DNA of 64,000 nucleotides from an uncultured Winogradskyella sp. (GTDB lineage: Bacteria > Bacteroidota > Bacteroidia > Flavobacteriales > Flavobacteriaceae), in assembly GCF_947498345.1 (NCBI RefSeq), contig NZ_CANMJY010000004.1:1-64000 (forward strand). The letters run 5' to 3'. The notes beneath the pieces were generated by a model. That model was not told the origin of the DNA. It saw only the letters and a list, made by a program, of their open reading frames with translations, and searched no databases. Below, one piece after another: positions 54,787 through 63,793 of the stretch. The position numbers were made by a program, and so were the translations under genes. Within the stretch, counting starts at the first letter, position 1, and every line of letters starts with the position of its first letter.

Positions 54787-56673
54787 TTATAGTGTATTTA
54801 AAAATTGCGTTAAATTGGCTTCCTTATTTAGGGTAAGTTTCTTCTTTAATCGATATTTAGATTTTAATACACTGTCTGGTAGCACATTGAGCATTGATGC
54901 AATTTCTTTTGTGGATAGATTCATGCGTAAAAATGAAGCCAGTCTTATCTCTTTTTCAGTAATGTCGCTGGCAATAGCCCTAATTTTATTGTCAAAGTCA
55001 TTATGTACTTCAGAGAAGTAAGACTTAAAAACTTCCCAATCTTTGTCTTCTGCACTTTCTTTTTTGAGCAGCATTACCAAACGTCTAAATTCAACTTTAA
55101 AAAGCTCTGGCGACTTTTTTATTTTTTCTAAATTTTCTTTGAGCTCTTGTATAAAGGTATTTTTTTGTACCAGATGCAAGGTTTGGGACGCTAACTCTTT
55201 CTTCTTAAAGGCTATTTCTTGTTTATAGATTTCTTCTTGTTTTTCGCGTTCAATTTTATTTTTCTTAATACGTTGTTTAAAACCAAAGTAGAGGAGGCCT
55301 GCGATTGTCAAAAATGAAATCATTCCAATACTATATAGCGTTTTAGTGAGTTTGTCGTTTTCTGCCTGTGCATTGAGTGTTTTTATTTCTTCTTTCTGTA
55401 ATGCGATTTCACTTTCTTTTTTCTGAGTATCAAACTGTACCTGTAGTTCATCAAACTTAATCACTTTTTCCTTTTTATAAATACTATCCGAAAGGATTTT
55501 AAATTCTTTCTGAAGTTTATAAGCTTCCTTGAAATTTCCTTTTTTAAATTCTATAATTGCTAAATTCTTTGTAGCTTCTGTTATACCAGATAACAAACCC
55601 ATTTTTTGTTTAAGAATAAATGCTTTTTCAATATCCTCTTTTGCTTTATTTAAATTGTTAGTTCTTAAGTTTATTAACCCTTTATTAAGGTATATATCTG
55701 ACAAACCGAAAGTGTCATTTATTTTCTCGGCTACTATCTTACTCTCATCTAATAACAACTTTGCTTTAACAAATTTGTTTATTTTTATTAACAATTTTGC
55801 ATGGTCAATAAGCGCTCTGGATTTTAATGAGGGTACATCAATTTTATGAGCTAAGTTTGTTGCTCTTTTATAATAATATGTGGCACTATCAATTTCAATA
55901 GGTTTTAAATTAGAGTATAAAAAACCTATTTTAATAGATACATCAGCTTCAAAGTAGGTGTCATTTTCTTTCTGATAAATTGCTAGGCTTTCTTTGAAAT
56001 AATCTATTGAAATATCTTTGTTTCCTAGAGATTCATTTGCATCGGCTATTATCTGTAAATTATCAGCATATCTCAATATATCACCGAGTTCTTTACTAAG
56101 CTTAGCGGCTTTTGTTGCATTTTCTAACGCTAGTGTATAGAAGGCCTTAGACATTAAAAAATTAGCTTTTATGCCATAGTATTTAGCTAAAAGCGATGAA
56201 TCTTGTTTAGTATTAATAGCTTTTAAGTAACCTTTGGCTTTTTCTAAATAATGTAAAGCACTATCTAGCTGACCAATATCTTTAAAATTTATTCCTTTAT
56301 TTATTAAAATGTTTCCTATTCGGTTGGTATTACCAAGCTTTTCTTGTAAAACAATAGCTTTTTTATAGTTTTTATTTGAAATCTTATAATTAGATATATT
56401 AGAATGTGAGATACCTAATTGTTCGTAAGCTTTAGCCAACAACTTTTTATTAGAAATGGTCTTTGCTAATTCAATAGATCTTGTTGCATATTTTATGGCT
56501 TCAGTTTCATTTTCGTAAGTCGTTTTTTGCCATAATTTTTCTAATACCTTAATTTTTTGCTCTGAGTCTTCTATAGTTAGCAACTCGCTTTCTAATTCCG
56601 AAATTGATTTTTCTTGCGAAAATAAACTAGAACAAAAGCAAAAGATAATGAGAGTAAAAATCCGAAAAATCAT
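54787..56673 (-). CDS. Membrane TPR regulator with C-terminal LuxR-like HTH
   Basis: 628 residues. Signal peptide; about eight TPR repeats (40-410) in the periplasm; one membrane helix near 444-463 (YSIGMISFLTIAGLLYFGF); a cytoplasmic coiled coil (465-555); and a LuxR/GerE-like HTH about 570-615 (ITEKEIRLASFLRMNLSTKE, MLNVLPDSVLKSKYRLKKK). This one-component architecture senses across the membrane and is common in Flavobacteria. Divergent from the putative pore-forming lipoprotein with a shared operator-like region. Confidence 0.85.
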   Translation of the reverse strand: MIFRIFTLIIFCFCSSLFSQEKSISELESELLTIEDSEQKIKVLEKLWQKTTYENETEAIKYATRSIELAKTISNKKLLAKAYEQLGISHSNISNYKISNKNYKKAIVLQEKLGNTNRIGNILINKGINFKDIGQLDSALHYLEKAKGYLKAINTKQDSSLLAKYYGIKANFLMSKAFYTLALENATKAAKLSKELGDILRYADNLQIIADANESLGNKDISIDYFKESLAIYQKENDTYFEADVSIKIGFLYSNLKPIEIDSATYYYKRATNLAHKIDVPSLKSRALIDHAKLLIKINKFVKAKLLLDESKIVAEKINDTFGLSDIYLNKGLINLRTNNLNKAKEDIEKAFILKQKMGLLSGITEATKNLAIIEFKKGNFKEAYKLQKEFKILSDSIYKKEKVIKFDELQVQFDTQKKESEIALQKEEIKTLNAQAENDKLTKTLYSIGMISFLTIAGLLYFGFKQRIKKNKIEREKQEEIYKQEIAFKKKELASQTLHLVQKNTFIQELKENLEKIKKSPELFKVEFRRLVMLLKKESAEDKDWEVFKSYFSEVHNDFDNKIRAIASDITEKEIRLASFLRMNLSTKEIASMLNVLPDSVLKSKYRLKKKLTLNKEANLTQFLNTL

Positions 56674-56726
56674 GATAAAATAGTTTTAATAGTTGACTGT
56701 AACGAAGTTAGTTAAATTTAAAACGC

Positions 56727-56910
56727 CATGGACAAAGCGTATCTTAACAGTACTTAGTTAAAAATGGGTTTGTCCATTTGTTGTCTATGTTTTAAAGTTG
56801 AGTTTTTGTATTTAATTAGCTGAAAATCAATTAATTAATAAGTTTTTGATATGTCGTTTTTTAAGTGGGATATATAAATTTTTTTACCTGTTGTCCATAC
56901 TTTGTCCATG
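56727..56910. promoter_or_regulatory. Repeated TTGTCCAT operator-like array between regulator and pore-forming lipoprotein
   Basis: TTGTCCAT at 56770-56777 and TTGTCTAT at 56781-56788 (11 bp apart); again TTGTCCAT at 56891-56898 and 56902-56909 (11 bp apart). A single inverted copy CATGGACAAAG is at 56727-56737. The second pair ends about 32 bp before the downstream -7 element, where an activator would bind. Confidence 0.7.
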
Positions 56911-56941
56911 CCGATGATTAGATTTTAGTAGATTTCATATC

Positions 56942-56949
56942 TAGTTTTG
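56942..56949 (+). promoter_or_regulatory. Predicted -7 element for pore-forming lipoprotein
   Basis: TAGTTTTG fits TAnnTTTG, 31 bases before ATG 56981. No convincing -33 TTTG, compatible with an activator-dependent promoter. Confidence 0.45.
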
Positions 56950-56980
56950 ACTCAGAAACAATTCGCAAAATTTATTTATT

Positions 56981-58609
56981 ATGAAGACAACTATTAAAAA
57001 TTTACAATGCATTTTGATGTGTACTTTACTATTCTTAGTATTAGGTTGTAGTAAAGATGATAACGAACCTGGTCCTGGTGATGGTGAAATTGAAGTAACT
57101 AATGGTATTACCGAAGACGAATTAGAAAACTACGCAGGTGATTTAGGACTTTTAATTAGCACCAGAGATATAGCCAAAAAAGGATATATGCCTGCTAAGG
57201 TTAATATTACAACTACTGCATCTCAAGGAAATTATGACCAAGAACTCGATGTAGACCCTTTCACCAATATAGCTCAACTTATAATCTCTGTGGAAGATCT
57301 TTCGGACAGTGAAGAAGAAGAGTTAAGAAATGGAGTAGGATTAGATATAGAAATTTTAGATGAAACAAATAGTGTCATTATATCTGAATCTTATAGTGTA
57401 ATATCATTTGAGGAAAATGGTAGTCAGATAGATATCGATGCTACCTCCTTAGAAGAATTGTTCGAAGAGCTTGATTTCAAAGATGACATGCGTCATTATT
57501 TGCAGCTTGTAAATCCTAGTGGAAACTATGGAGATAAGATTGTTTGGAAACCAGGAAGTGGTGATTCTGGGAGTCTTAGATTAAAAGAAAGAACATCATC
57601 TTTCAATCAAGGGATTACTAGCGAGCAGTTCTTTATTTATAAATATCCAAACGAAAATAATGTTTTTGCATTTTATTCAGCAATTACAAATCGTTATCTT
57701 AGAATAGGTTCATCAACAAGAACTTTCAGACAATCTGGGGCCTATTCGTACCCATCTACCAACCCGAATAGTTTAGGTGATGATTTAAAATTTAGGATTC
57801 AAAAGGAATCTAATGGTTTATATACTATTAGAGGATTTGCAGATGGTAATCCACTTAGACGCACATCAAACGGTGCAGACATCAATTGGCATACACTTCC
57901 TTCAGGAACTATACAATATTTTAGAGTAATTGCTTTAGATATTGATTGGGAAGTTACAGAATTAAATACAGAGTACTTACCACCAATTTTGCCAGCAGCA
58001 GAAACATCGTTTGGATTTAATAGTACTTTAAAAAACTGTGGTTCAGGTACATTAGAACAGCAAGTTGGAATAGAACGAGAAGTGACAACAACATATACGA
58101 GCGTCGTTTCAGAAACAATTGGACTTAGCGCCAGAGTTACTACTAGCGTTGATGTTTCAGTTAGCGCAACGGCAGAAGCAAGTTTCTTTGGGAATGGAGG
58201 TTCAGTAACTGGTGAGGTCTCTACGGGGTTAGAGGTATCTACAGAGGTTAGCTCATCTTCAACAGTTTCGAGTGAAGAGTCAGTCTCGGAAACCAATACC
58301 TTTTTCTCTAATAGAATCGTTACGGTACCCTCTGGAAGTGCATCATTAGTCTATGATGCATATCAGACCTATTCAAATGTTAGAGTCCCATATGTGAAGC
58401 GTTTAAGACTTAAAGGTAATCATACTGAAAACTCAGGATCACTCTCAGGGATTTCAATAGCTACACAATTAGATATTACAAATTTTTCAGGTGTTATTAC
58501 TAGCATAGGTACTGATTTTGTTGAAATTACTTTGCGCGGAAATATGTATTTAGACAATATTGTAGATACACAGACCGAAGTAAGAGATGTTGCAGCGAAT
58601 TGTAACTGA
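56981..58609 (+). CDS. Putative lipoprotein with beta-trefoil-like and aerolysin-like pore-forming domains
   Basis: 542 residues with lipobox LVLGC (Cys23). After an acidic N-terminal domain (about 35-165), residues about 170-320 show repeated Y-L-R / L-R-x-x-x-x-G units (FYSAITNRYLRIGSST; FRIQKESNGLYTIRGFADGN; NPLRRTSNGADINW) typical of a ricin/agglutinin-like trefoil. Residues 335-540 resemble aerolysin/ETX/MTX: a long stretch (about 365-440) of alternating S/T and V (VTTSVDVSVSATAEASFFGN; GEVSTGLEVSTEVSSSSTV) suited to a membrane-inserting hairpin, then IVTVPSGSASLVYDAYQTYS and a final strand region. Monocistronic with its own terminator. A non-toxic adhesin is the alternative. Confidence 0.65.
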   Translation: MKTTIKNLQCILMCTLLFLVLGCSKDDNEPGPGDGEIEVTNGITEDELENYAGDLGLLISTRDIAKKGYMPAKVNITTTASQGNYDQELDVDPFTNIAQLIISVEDLSDSEEEELRNGVGLDIEILDETNSVIISESYSVISFEENGSQIDIDATSLEELFEELDFKDDMRHYLQLVNPSGNYGDKIVWKPGSGDSGSLRLKERTSSFNQGITSEQFFIYKYPNENNVFAFYSAITNRYLRIGSSTRTFRQSGAYSYPSTNPNSLGDDLKFRIQKESNGLYTIRGFADGNPLRRTSNGADINWHTLPSGTIQYFRVIALDIDWEVTELNTEYLPPILPAAETSFGFNSTLKNCGSGTLEQQVGIEREVTTTYTSVVSETIGLSARVTTSVDVSVSATAEASFFGNGGSVTGEVSTGLEVSTEVSSSSTVSSEESVSETNTFFSNRIVTVPSGSASLVYDAYQTYSNVRVPYVKRLRLKGNHTENSGSLSGISIATQLDITNFSGVITSIGTDFVEITLRGNMYLDNIVDTQTEVRDVAANCN

Positions 58610-58627
58610 TATTGCTAGCAATTTGCT

Positions 58628-58662
58628 AAAGCGATGATCTCAGGTTTGATCATCGCTTTTTT
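58628..58662. terminator. Terminator between pore-forming lipoprotein and mutS2
   Basis: AAAGCGATGATC / GATCATCGCTTT perfect 12-bp stem, loop about 8, then TTT. Serves both convergent genes. Confidence 0.88.
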
Positions 58663-60826
58663 ACTTCTTAGCCTCAACTAATTCTAATAGATTCACACTA
58701 ACGTTAGTTGTAAATAAGCCATAGTTTACTATGGCTTTGTTTTTTTCTATAGTATCAATACTACCAACAGCTCTACCATCGTGCATACGTACGCGATCAC
58801 CAACTTTTAATACTGGCTTTGGCTTTTCAATTTTTACTTCTTTTTTCTTTTCAGCTTTTTTCCTTTTTCGGATTACTTCTACCTTCTTTTCGGCTTCCTG
58901 TTTTATCTGTTTTTCTTTAGCTTTTTCTGCACGCTTCTGTTTGACTGATACTTTTTTACGCTTGGAGTTTTCAATCTGTACTAAACGAAATAGTTCAGCC
59001 ATTAACTCACGCTTCTTTTTATTATTCTGAAATTTTTCTGCTAAATCATTTACTTTCTGACCTAAATAAATGAGGCGTTGATTACTGTCATAGAGCTCTT
59101 GGAAGCTTTCTAATTTCTTTTGAATTTTTGCATTGGTTTCTTCAAGTTTCTCGGCTTCAGAAAGTTTCTTTTTTTCATTAACCTTAAGGGACTGCTCGGT
59201 TTTCTCTAAGCGGCTTCTTTGCTTCTGAAGCTTAGCTATAGTAGCATCAAAACGCACTTTACCACGTTCAATCTTCTTTTTAGATTGATTGATTAAGCTA
59301 TATGGAATGCCATTTTTCTGTGCTACCTCAAACGTAAAAGAGCTACCTGCTTGCCCTGTAACCAATTTGTACATAGGTTCTAAACTACGTTCATTGAATA
59401 ACATATTTGCATTTTGCATATGAGGTAATTCGTTGGCCAACAACTTCAAATTAGAGTAGTGGGTTGTGATAATCCCAAATGCTTCTCTATCATAAAATAC
59501 TTCTAAGAATGTTTCAGCCAATGCTCCTCCAAGCTCTGGGTCACTACCAGTTCCAAACTCATCAATTAAGAATAAGGTTTTAGAATTACATTTCTTTAAA
59601 AAGTAATTCATTTGTTTTAAGCGGTAGCTATAGGTGCTTAAATGATTTTCTATAGATTGGTTATCACCAATATCACTAAGAATTCTTTCAAATAAGCATA
59701 CATTACTACGCTCATGTACAGGAATAAGCATACCGCTTTGTAGCATTACTTGTAATAATCCCACAGTTTTTAGAGTAATACTTTTTCCACCAGCATTAGG
59801 ACCAGAAATAACTATAATTCTATTCTCATTACTCAGACCAATAGTTTGAGGGAATGTTTTTTCTCCTTTTTCTTTATTGGTTAAATAGAGTAGTGGATGG
59901 TATGCATCTTTTATAAAAAGATTACGTTCGCTTGAGATTTTTGGCAAAATTGCATCCATACTCTGAGCGTATTTTGCTTTAGCAGATATAACATCAATTT
60001 TAGTAAGAAATGTTTGATAGTCGTTTAAAAGAGGTAAAAATAAACGAACAAAATCTGTAAGCTCTTTAAGAATTTTAATGACTTCTTCTTTTTCTTCGTA
60101 CTCTAAGTTGTTGAGTTCTCTGGTATGTTGTAATGTGGTTTCTGGTTCAATATAAACAATACTACCAGTTTTGCTACCTCCCATTATAGCACCTTTTACT
60201 TTACGTCGATACATAGCTTTAACTGCTAATACACGTCTGTTATCAACTACAGATTCTCTAATGTCATCCAAATAATCGAGACTGTGATATCTATTTAGAG
60301 CCGAAGCAAAACTACTATTTATTTTTCCTTTTAATTTGTTGATTTCATGCCTTAGTTCCTCTAGTTGAGGTGAAGCATTATCTTTTATATCTCCAAAGCG
60401 ATCTACAACATTATCAATCTGCTCAATTATAGCAGTTGTTACTTCTATATATTGACTGTATTGATTGAGGTTAGGATAATAGTCTTTAAATTTTTCTAAA
60501 AAAATTACAATGCTATTAACTGTTAGTGAGATGCTTACTAACTTCTGAAGACTTGGAATTTCTAAATACGTGTTTTCAATATTTAGAAGCTTAAGTTCTT
60601 TGGAAATAGGTTCAAAACCATGGTTTGGTATTCTGTTTTCATTATCAAATGACGACCTGTATTCATTGACGTAATCTAATTCGCGAATAAGTTGAGCTTC
60701 AACTTCAATAGGTCGTATGGCTAAAGAAGCCTCCTTTCCTAAAGCTGTAATGGTATGCTCACTTATTTGATTTAAAACCATAAAAAACTCTAAGTCTTTT
60801 AAGGTTTTTTCATGAATCCGTGTCAT
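58661..60826 (-). CDS. MutS2-type ATPase lacking the Smr domain
   Basis: 721 residues. Lever and clamp helices, then Walker A GPNAGGKS (342-349), Walker B IDEFGTGSDP, and THYSNLK. The C-terminus is a long K/E-rich helix and a KOW-like end (VGDRVRMHDGRAVGSIDTIE); the usual MutS2 C-terminal Smr nuclease domain is missing. MutS2 acts in recombination or ribosome rescue in other bacteria. Monocistronic. Confidence 0.88.
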   Translation of the reverse strand: MTRIHEKTLKDLEFFMVLNQISEHTITALGKEASLAIRPIEVEAQLIRELDYVNEYRSSFDNENRIPNHGFEPISKELKLLNIENTYLEIPSLQKLVSISLTVNSIVIFLEKFKDYYPNLNQYSQYIEVTTAIIEQIDNVVDRFGDIKDNASPQLEELRHEINKLKGKINSSFASALNRYHSLDYLDDIRESVVDNRRVLAVKAMYRRKVKGAIMGGSKTGSIVYIEPETTLQHTRELNNLEYEEKEEVIKILKELTDFVRLFLPLLNDYQTFLTKIDVISAKAKYAQSMDAILPKISSERNLFIKDAYHPLLYLTNKEKGEKTFPQTIGLSNENRIIVISGPNAGGKSITLKTVGLLQVMLQSGMLIPVHERSNVCLFERILSDIGDNQSIENHLSTYSYRLKQMNYFLKKCNSKTLFLIDEFGTGSDPELGGALAETFLEVFYDREAFGIITTHYSNLKLLANELPHMQNANMLFNERSLEPMYKLVTGQAGSSFTFEVAQKNGIPYSLINQSKKKIERGKVRFDATIAKLQKQRSRLEKTEQSLKVNEKKKLSEAEKLEETNAKIQKKLESFQELYDSNQRLIYLGQKVNDLAEKFQNNKKKRELMAELFRLVQIENSKRKKVSVKQKRAEKAKEKQIKQEAEKKVEVIRKRKKAEKKKEVKIEKPKPVLKVGDRVRMHDGRAVGSIDTIEKNKAIVNYGLFTTNVSVNLLELVEAKK

Positions 60827-60896
60827 GGTATATTATAAATTGTAAAGTTGCAAATTTAGGTTAAATAATGCGATATGTCTAACGACAATAAATCCT

Positions 60897-60904
60897 TATT
60901 TTTG
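60897..60904 (+). promoter_or_regulatory. Predicted -7 element for ung
   Basis: TATTTTTG (TAnnTTTG), 16 bases before ATG 60921. Confidence 0.45.
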
Positions 60905-60920
60905 AAGGAAAATCTAAAGT

Positions 60921-61592
60921 ATGAATGTAGATATACATCAGAGTTGGAAACCTTATTTGCAAGCAGAATTTAGCAAGTCTTATTTTAAGGAATTAGTTGA
61001 ATTTGTAAAAAAGGAATACAGAACACACAAGTGCTTCCCTAAAGGTTCAGATATATTTAATGCCTTTAATCATTGTTCTTTTGATGATGTTAAAGTCGTG
61101 GTTATAGGTCAAGATCCATATCATGGTATTGGTCAAGCTAATGGTTTATGCTTTTCTGTTAATGATGGTATTGTTCATCCTCCTTCACTGATTAATATAT
61201 TTAAAGAGCTTGAGCAGGACTTAGGTTTTCCTTATCCTAAAAATGGAAATCTAATGTCTTGGGCAGATCAAGGAGTGCTATTATTAAATGCTACATTAAC
61301 TGTTAGGGCACATCAAGCCGGTAGTCATCAAAACAAAGGTTGGGAACAATTTACTGACGCAGTAATACAAATCATTAGCCAAGAAAAGCAAAATGTAGTG
61401 TTTTTACTTTGGGGAGGTTATGCTAAAAAGAAAAAGAAGCTTATAAATACAGCTATGCATTCAGTATTAGAAAGTGGTCATCCGTCACCTTTAAGTGCTA
61501 ATAGAGGTTATTGGTTTGGTAATAAGCATTTTAGTAAAACTAACTCCCTGTTGCAGCAAGCTGGCGAGTCTGTAATTGAGTGGAGGTTATAG
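60921..61592 (+). CDS. ung: Uracil-DNA glycosylase
   Basis: 223 residues. Catalytic Asp65 in GQDPYHG, LLLNATLTV, and His187 in GHPSPLSANRG. Removes uracil from DNA in the cytoplasm. Divergent from mutS2. Confidence 0.96.
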   Translation: MNVDIHQSWKPYLQAEFSKSYFKELVEFVKKEYRTHKCFPKGSDIFNAFNHCSFDDVKVVVIGQDPYHGIGQANGLCFSVNDGIVHPPSLINIFKELEQDLGFPYPKNGNLMSWADQGVLLLNATLTVRAHQAGSHQNKGWEQFTDAVIQIISQEKQNVVFLLWGGYAKKKKKLINTAMHSVLESGHPSPLSANRGYWFGNKHFSKTNSLLQQAGESVIEWRL

Positions 61593-61731
61593 GAGTAGTA
61601 GGTTTATGAGTGCGAATCACTTTTGGTTTTCTATTCTCAACTGTTTTTGGAGTTTTATTGCAACTAAATATTAACAATAAAAAATTAACACAGACCAAAA
61701 AAGACAAAATCAGAGTAATGGTTAGAATCAT
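61540..61731 (-). CDS. Possible small lipoprotein, antisense to the end of ung
   Basis: 63 residues with an N-terminal hydrophobic stretch ending LLLIFSC (lipobox-like) then a Lys/Thr/Pro tail. It overlaps the last 53 bases of ung in antisense. The plus-strand frame over the same bases has no such features. The following region up to 61967 has no other gene. Real gene status uncertain. Confidence 0.4.
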   Translation of the reverse strand: MILTITLILSFLVCVNFLLLIFSCNKTPKTVENRKPKVIRTHKPTTPITSTQLQTRQLAATGS

Positions 61732-61967
61732 AGTTTGTTCTTATAGTGTTGTTAATAGCAAAGATTTGGTTAAAACAAATGTAACTAAAAATTTGAAATA
61801 GTGAAAGTTATGAACAAAAACTGTAAGATTTAACTTTAAGCATTTTAAGAAAAATTAACACTTTTTGCCGATGTTTGCTGGTGTTATGACGATTTATGTT
61901 TTTTAAAAAAAGTTTAAGAATCTACAGAAAAATGTTAAAAACTGAGTGATTTACGACTCATTTTTAA

Positions 61968-62822
61968 TTAAAGGATATGAATTAGGTCTTTATAATTAAC
62001 TTTTTTGGGGATGATATTTAAGTTAAAAAGTTGTTCTTGTACATTTTCAATCGTCTTTTTATCAATTATATCTTGTGCCCATTCTGTAAGTGAAAGCCAC
62101 TCTTGTACATCTTCTAATTCTTGCTCGTAGCGATTTGCAATAGTTCTATCAATACTGGGTATAGATTTAAAATCTGTAGTTGTTTGATTGATAATATCTA
62201 ATATAGTTCTTAATTCGTCTTCATTATTTTTAATAAAATCTTCTCGTACAGCAATAACAAAACAAGGCCAGGGAGAAGGACAATTATCTATTCTTCTAAA
62301 AATACCATCATCAACTAAAGGTTTTGTGGTGAATTTTTCCCACATAAAATAATCAGCATCACCTTTTGTCAATCCTTTTTTAGCGCCGTCGAGATTTTTG
62401 ATAACCTCAAAGTTGAGATCTTTTTCTAAATCCCAATCATGATTTTTTGCATTAATATATGCCATTAAATGAGAACCAGAACCATAACGGCTTATCGCTG
62501 CTGTTGCGCCTTTGATGTCTTCAATAGTCTGGAATTTGGAATGTTCTGCAACATGAATACCCCATATTAAAGGAGTTTCAACAAAGGTCTGAACAATTCT
62601 TGAAGGGTTACCAGCTATTATGTCCTTTACTATACCTTCAGTAAGAATTACTGCTATATCTATTTCTCCAGAGCGTAAGCCTTTACACATTTCTCCAGTA
62701 CCTCCATGGTAGTCATGCCAACGTAGATTGATATCTTTAGCTTTATATTCGCCATTTTTTAGAGTTAAATACCAAGCTAAATTAAAATGCTCTGGTACAC
62801 CTCCTATGTTTACTTTTTTCAT
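61968..62822 (-). CDS. Leaderless periplasmic-binding-protein-like (NMT1/SsuA type) protein
   Basis: 284 residues, no signal peptide or lipobox. NMT1/SsuA-like fold: VPEHFNLAWYLTLKNGEYK, MCKGLRSGEIDIAVILTEG, TAAISRYGSGSHLMAYI, and DYFMWEKFTTKPLVDDG. Related proteins bind pyrimidines, sulfonates or thiamine precursors for ABC uptake. With no export signal and no permease or ATPase nearby, this one is probably cytoplasmic. Starts 98 bases downstream of the nucleoside phosphorylase gene, same strand. Confidence 0.8.
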   Translation of the reverse strand: MKKVNIGGVPEHFNLAWYLTLKNGEYKAKDINLRWHDYHGGTGEMCKGLRSGEIDIAVILTEGIVKDIIAGNPSRIVQTFVETPLIWGIHVAEHSKFQTIEDIKGATAAISRYGSGSHLMAYINAKNHDWDLEKDLNFEVIKNLDGAKKGLTKGDADYFMWEKFTTKPLVDDGIFRRIDNCPSPWPCFVIAVREDFIKNNEDELRTILDIINQTTTDFKSIPSIDRTIANRYEQELEDVQEWLSLTEWAQDIIDKKTIENVQEQLFNLNIIPKKVNYKDLIHIL

Positions 62823-62920
62823 GCTAACTAACTGCGAAAACAGAAATTTTAATTTAATTTATGACTAAATGATGTTTTAATTGTAATATTATATACTGCA
62901 CAGTGTAACAATATCTTTTA

Positions 62921-63793
62921 TTAAATATTCACTATACGCTCCAGAGCATATAAAATCAGTTTTTCTACTGTTTTTTTTGGATCTTTACTAAAATCACCAG
63001 TGGCTCTATTGGCAATAATAGCATTTAGTGACAAGGCTTCATGCCCCAATAATTTTGAAAGACCGTAAATAACTGAGGTTTCCATTTCAAAATTTGTAAT
63101 CCTAAATTCTTTATAGTTAAAAGAATCTAGTTTAGTATTTAAGTCTGCGTCATGAAGAGGAAGTCTTAATACTCGACCTTGGGGACCATAAAAACCACCA
63201 GCAGTTCCTGTCATGCCCTTAAACACTTTATTACTCTCAAAATACTTTTCTAAGTATTTACTGTTATTGATAATTATTGGCCGCGCTTTATTTTTATCCC
63301 AATTTGTATGTTTAATAAATTCATCTTCAATCTCAGGATTGCTTATACCGCTAATCTGGTAGAAGTGTAGCATACCATTAACATCTAGACCGTGTGTACT
63401 AATTAAAAAGGCATCTACAGGAATATCTGCTTGTAACGAACCAGAAGTACCGATTCTAATAATATTAAGACTGGTTAACTCTGTCTTTGGTTGACGTGTC
63501 TTTAGATTTATATTTACCAGAGCATCAAGCTCATTTAGAACAATATCAATATTATCTGGTCCAATTCCTGTAGAAAGTACTGTGATTCTTCGATCTTTAT
63601 AATAGCCAGTTTGCGTTTTAAATTCACGCTTTTGAGTACTGAATTCAATACTGTCAAAATGCATCGTTATTTTTTCTACACGATCCTGATCTCCTACAAA
63701 AATAATTGTATCAGAAATATCTTCTGGCTTTAAATTTAAATGGTAAACGCTGCCATCTGGATTTAATATTAACTCCGAATTTTTAATTGACAT
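62921..63793 (-). CDS. Nucleoside phosphorylase (uridine/purine phosphorylase fold)
   Basis: 290 residues. PNP/UDP fold: VGDQDRVEKI phosphate site, LSTGIGPDNIDI, RIGTSGSL, and FEMETSVIYGL (the catalytic M-E pair). Cleaves a nucleoside with phosphate; base specificity cannot be read. It follows an upstream gene with an 11-base overlap, so it is operonic with it. The substrate-binding-like gene downstream could relate to pyrimidine salvage. Confidence 0.86.
   Translation of the reverse strand: MSIKNSELILNPDGSVYHLNLKPEDISDTIIFVGDQDRVEKITMHFDSIEFSTQKREFKTQTGYYKDRRITVLSTGIGPDNIDIVLNELDALVNINLKTRQPKTELTSLNIIRIGTSGSLQADIPVDAFLISTHGLDVNGMLHFYQISGISNPEIEDEFIKHTNWDKNKARPIIINNSKYLEKYFESNKVFKGMTGTAGGFYGPQGRVLRLPLHDADLNTKLDSFNYKEFRITNFEMETSVIYGLSKLLGHEALSLNAIIANRATGDFSKDPKKTVEKLILYALERIVNI

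Noticed and set aside
57799-58296. 165-codon minus-strand frame inside the pore-forming lipoprotein gene
   Set aside because: Shadow of a clear plus-strand gene; no start context, no motif.
61610-61801. 63-codon plus frame after ung
   Set aside because: Lys-rich tail and no ribosome site; the opposite frame is better.
62887-62912. Imperfect palindrome around CTGCACAGTG between minus genes
   Set aside because: Imperfect arms; could be chance in an AT-rich gap, too weak to call.
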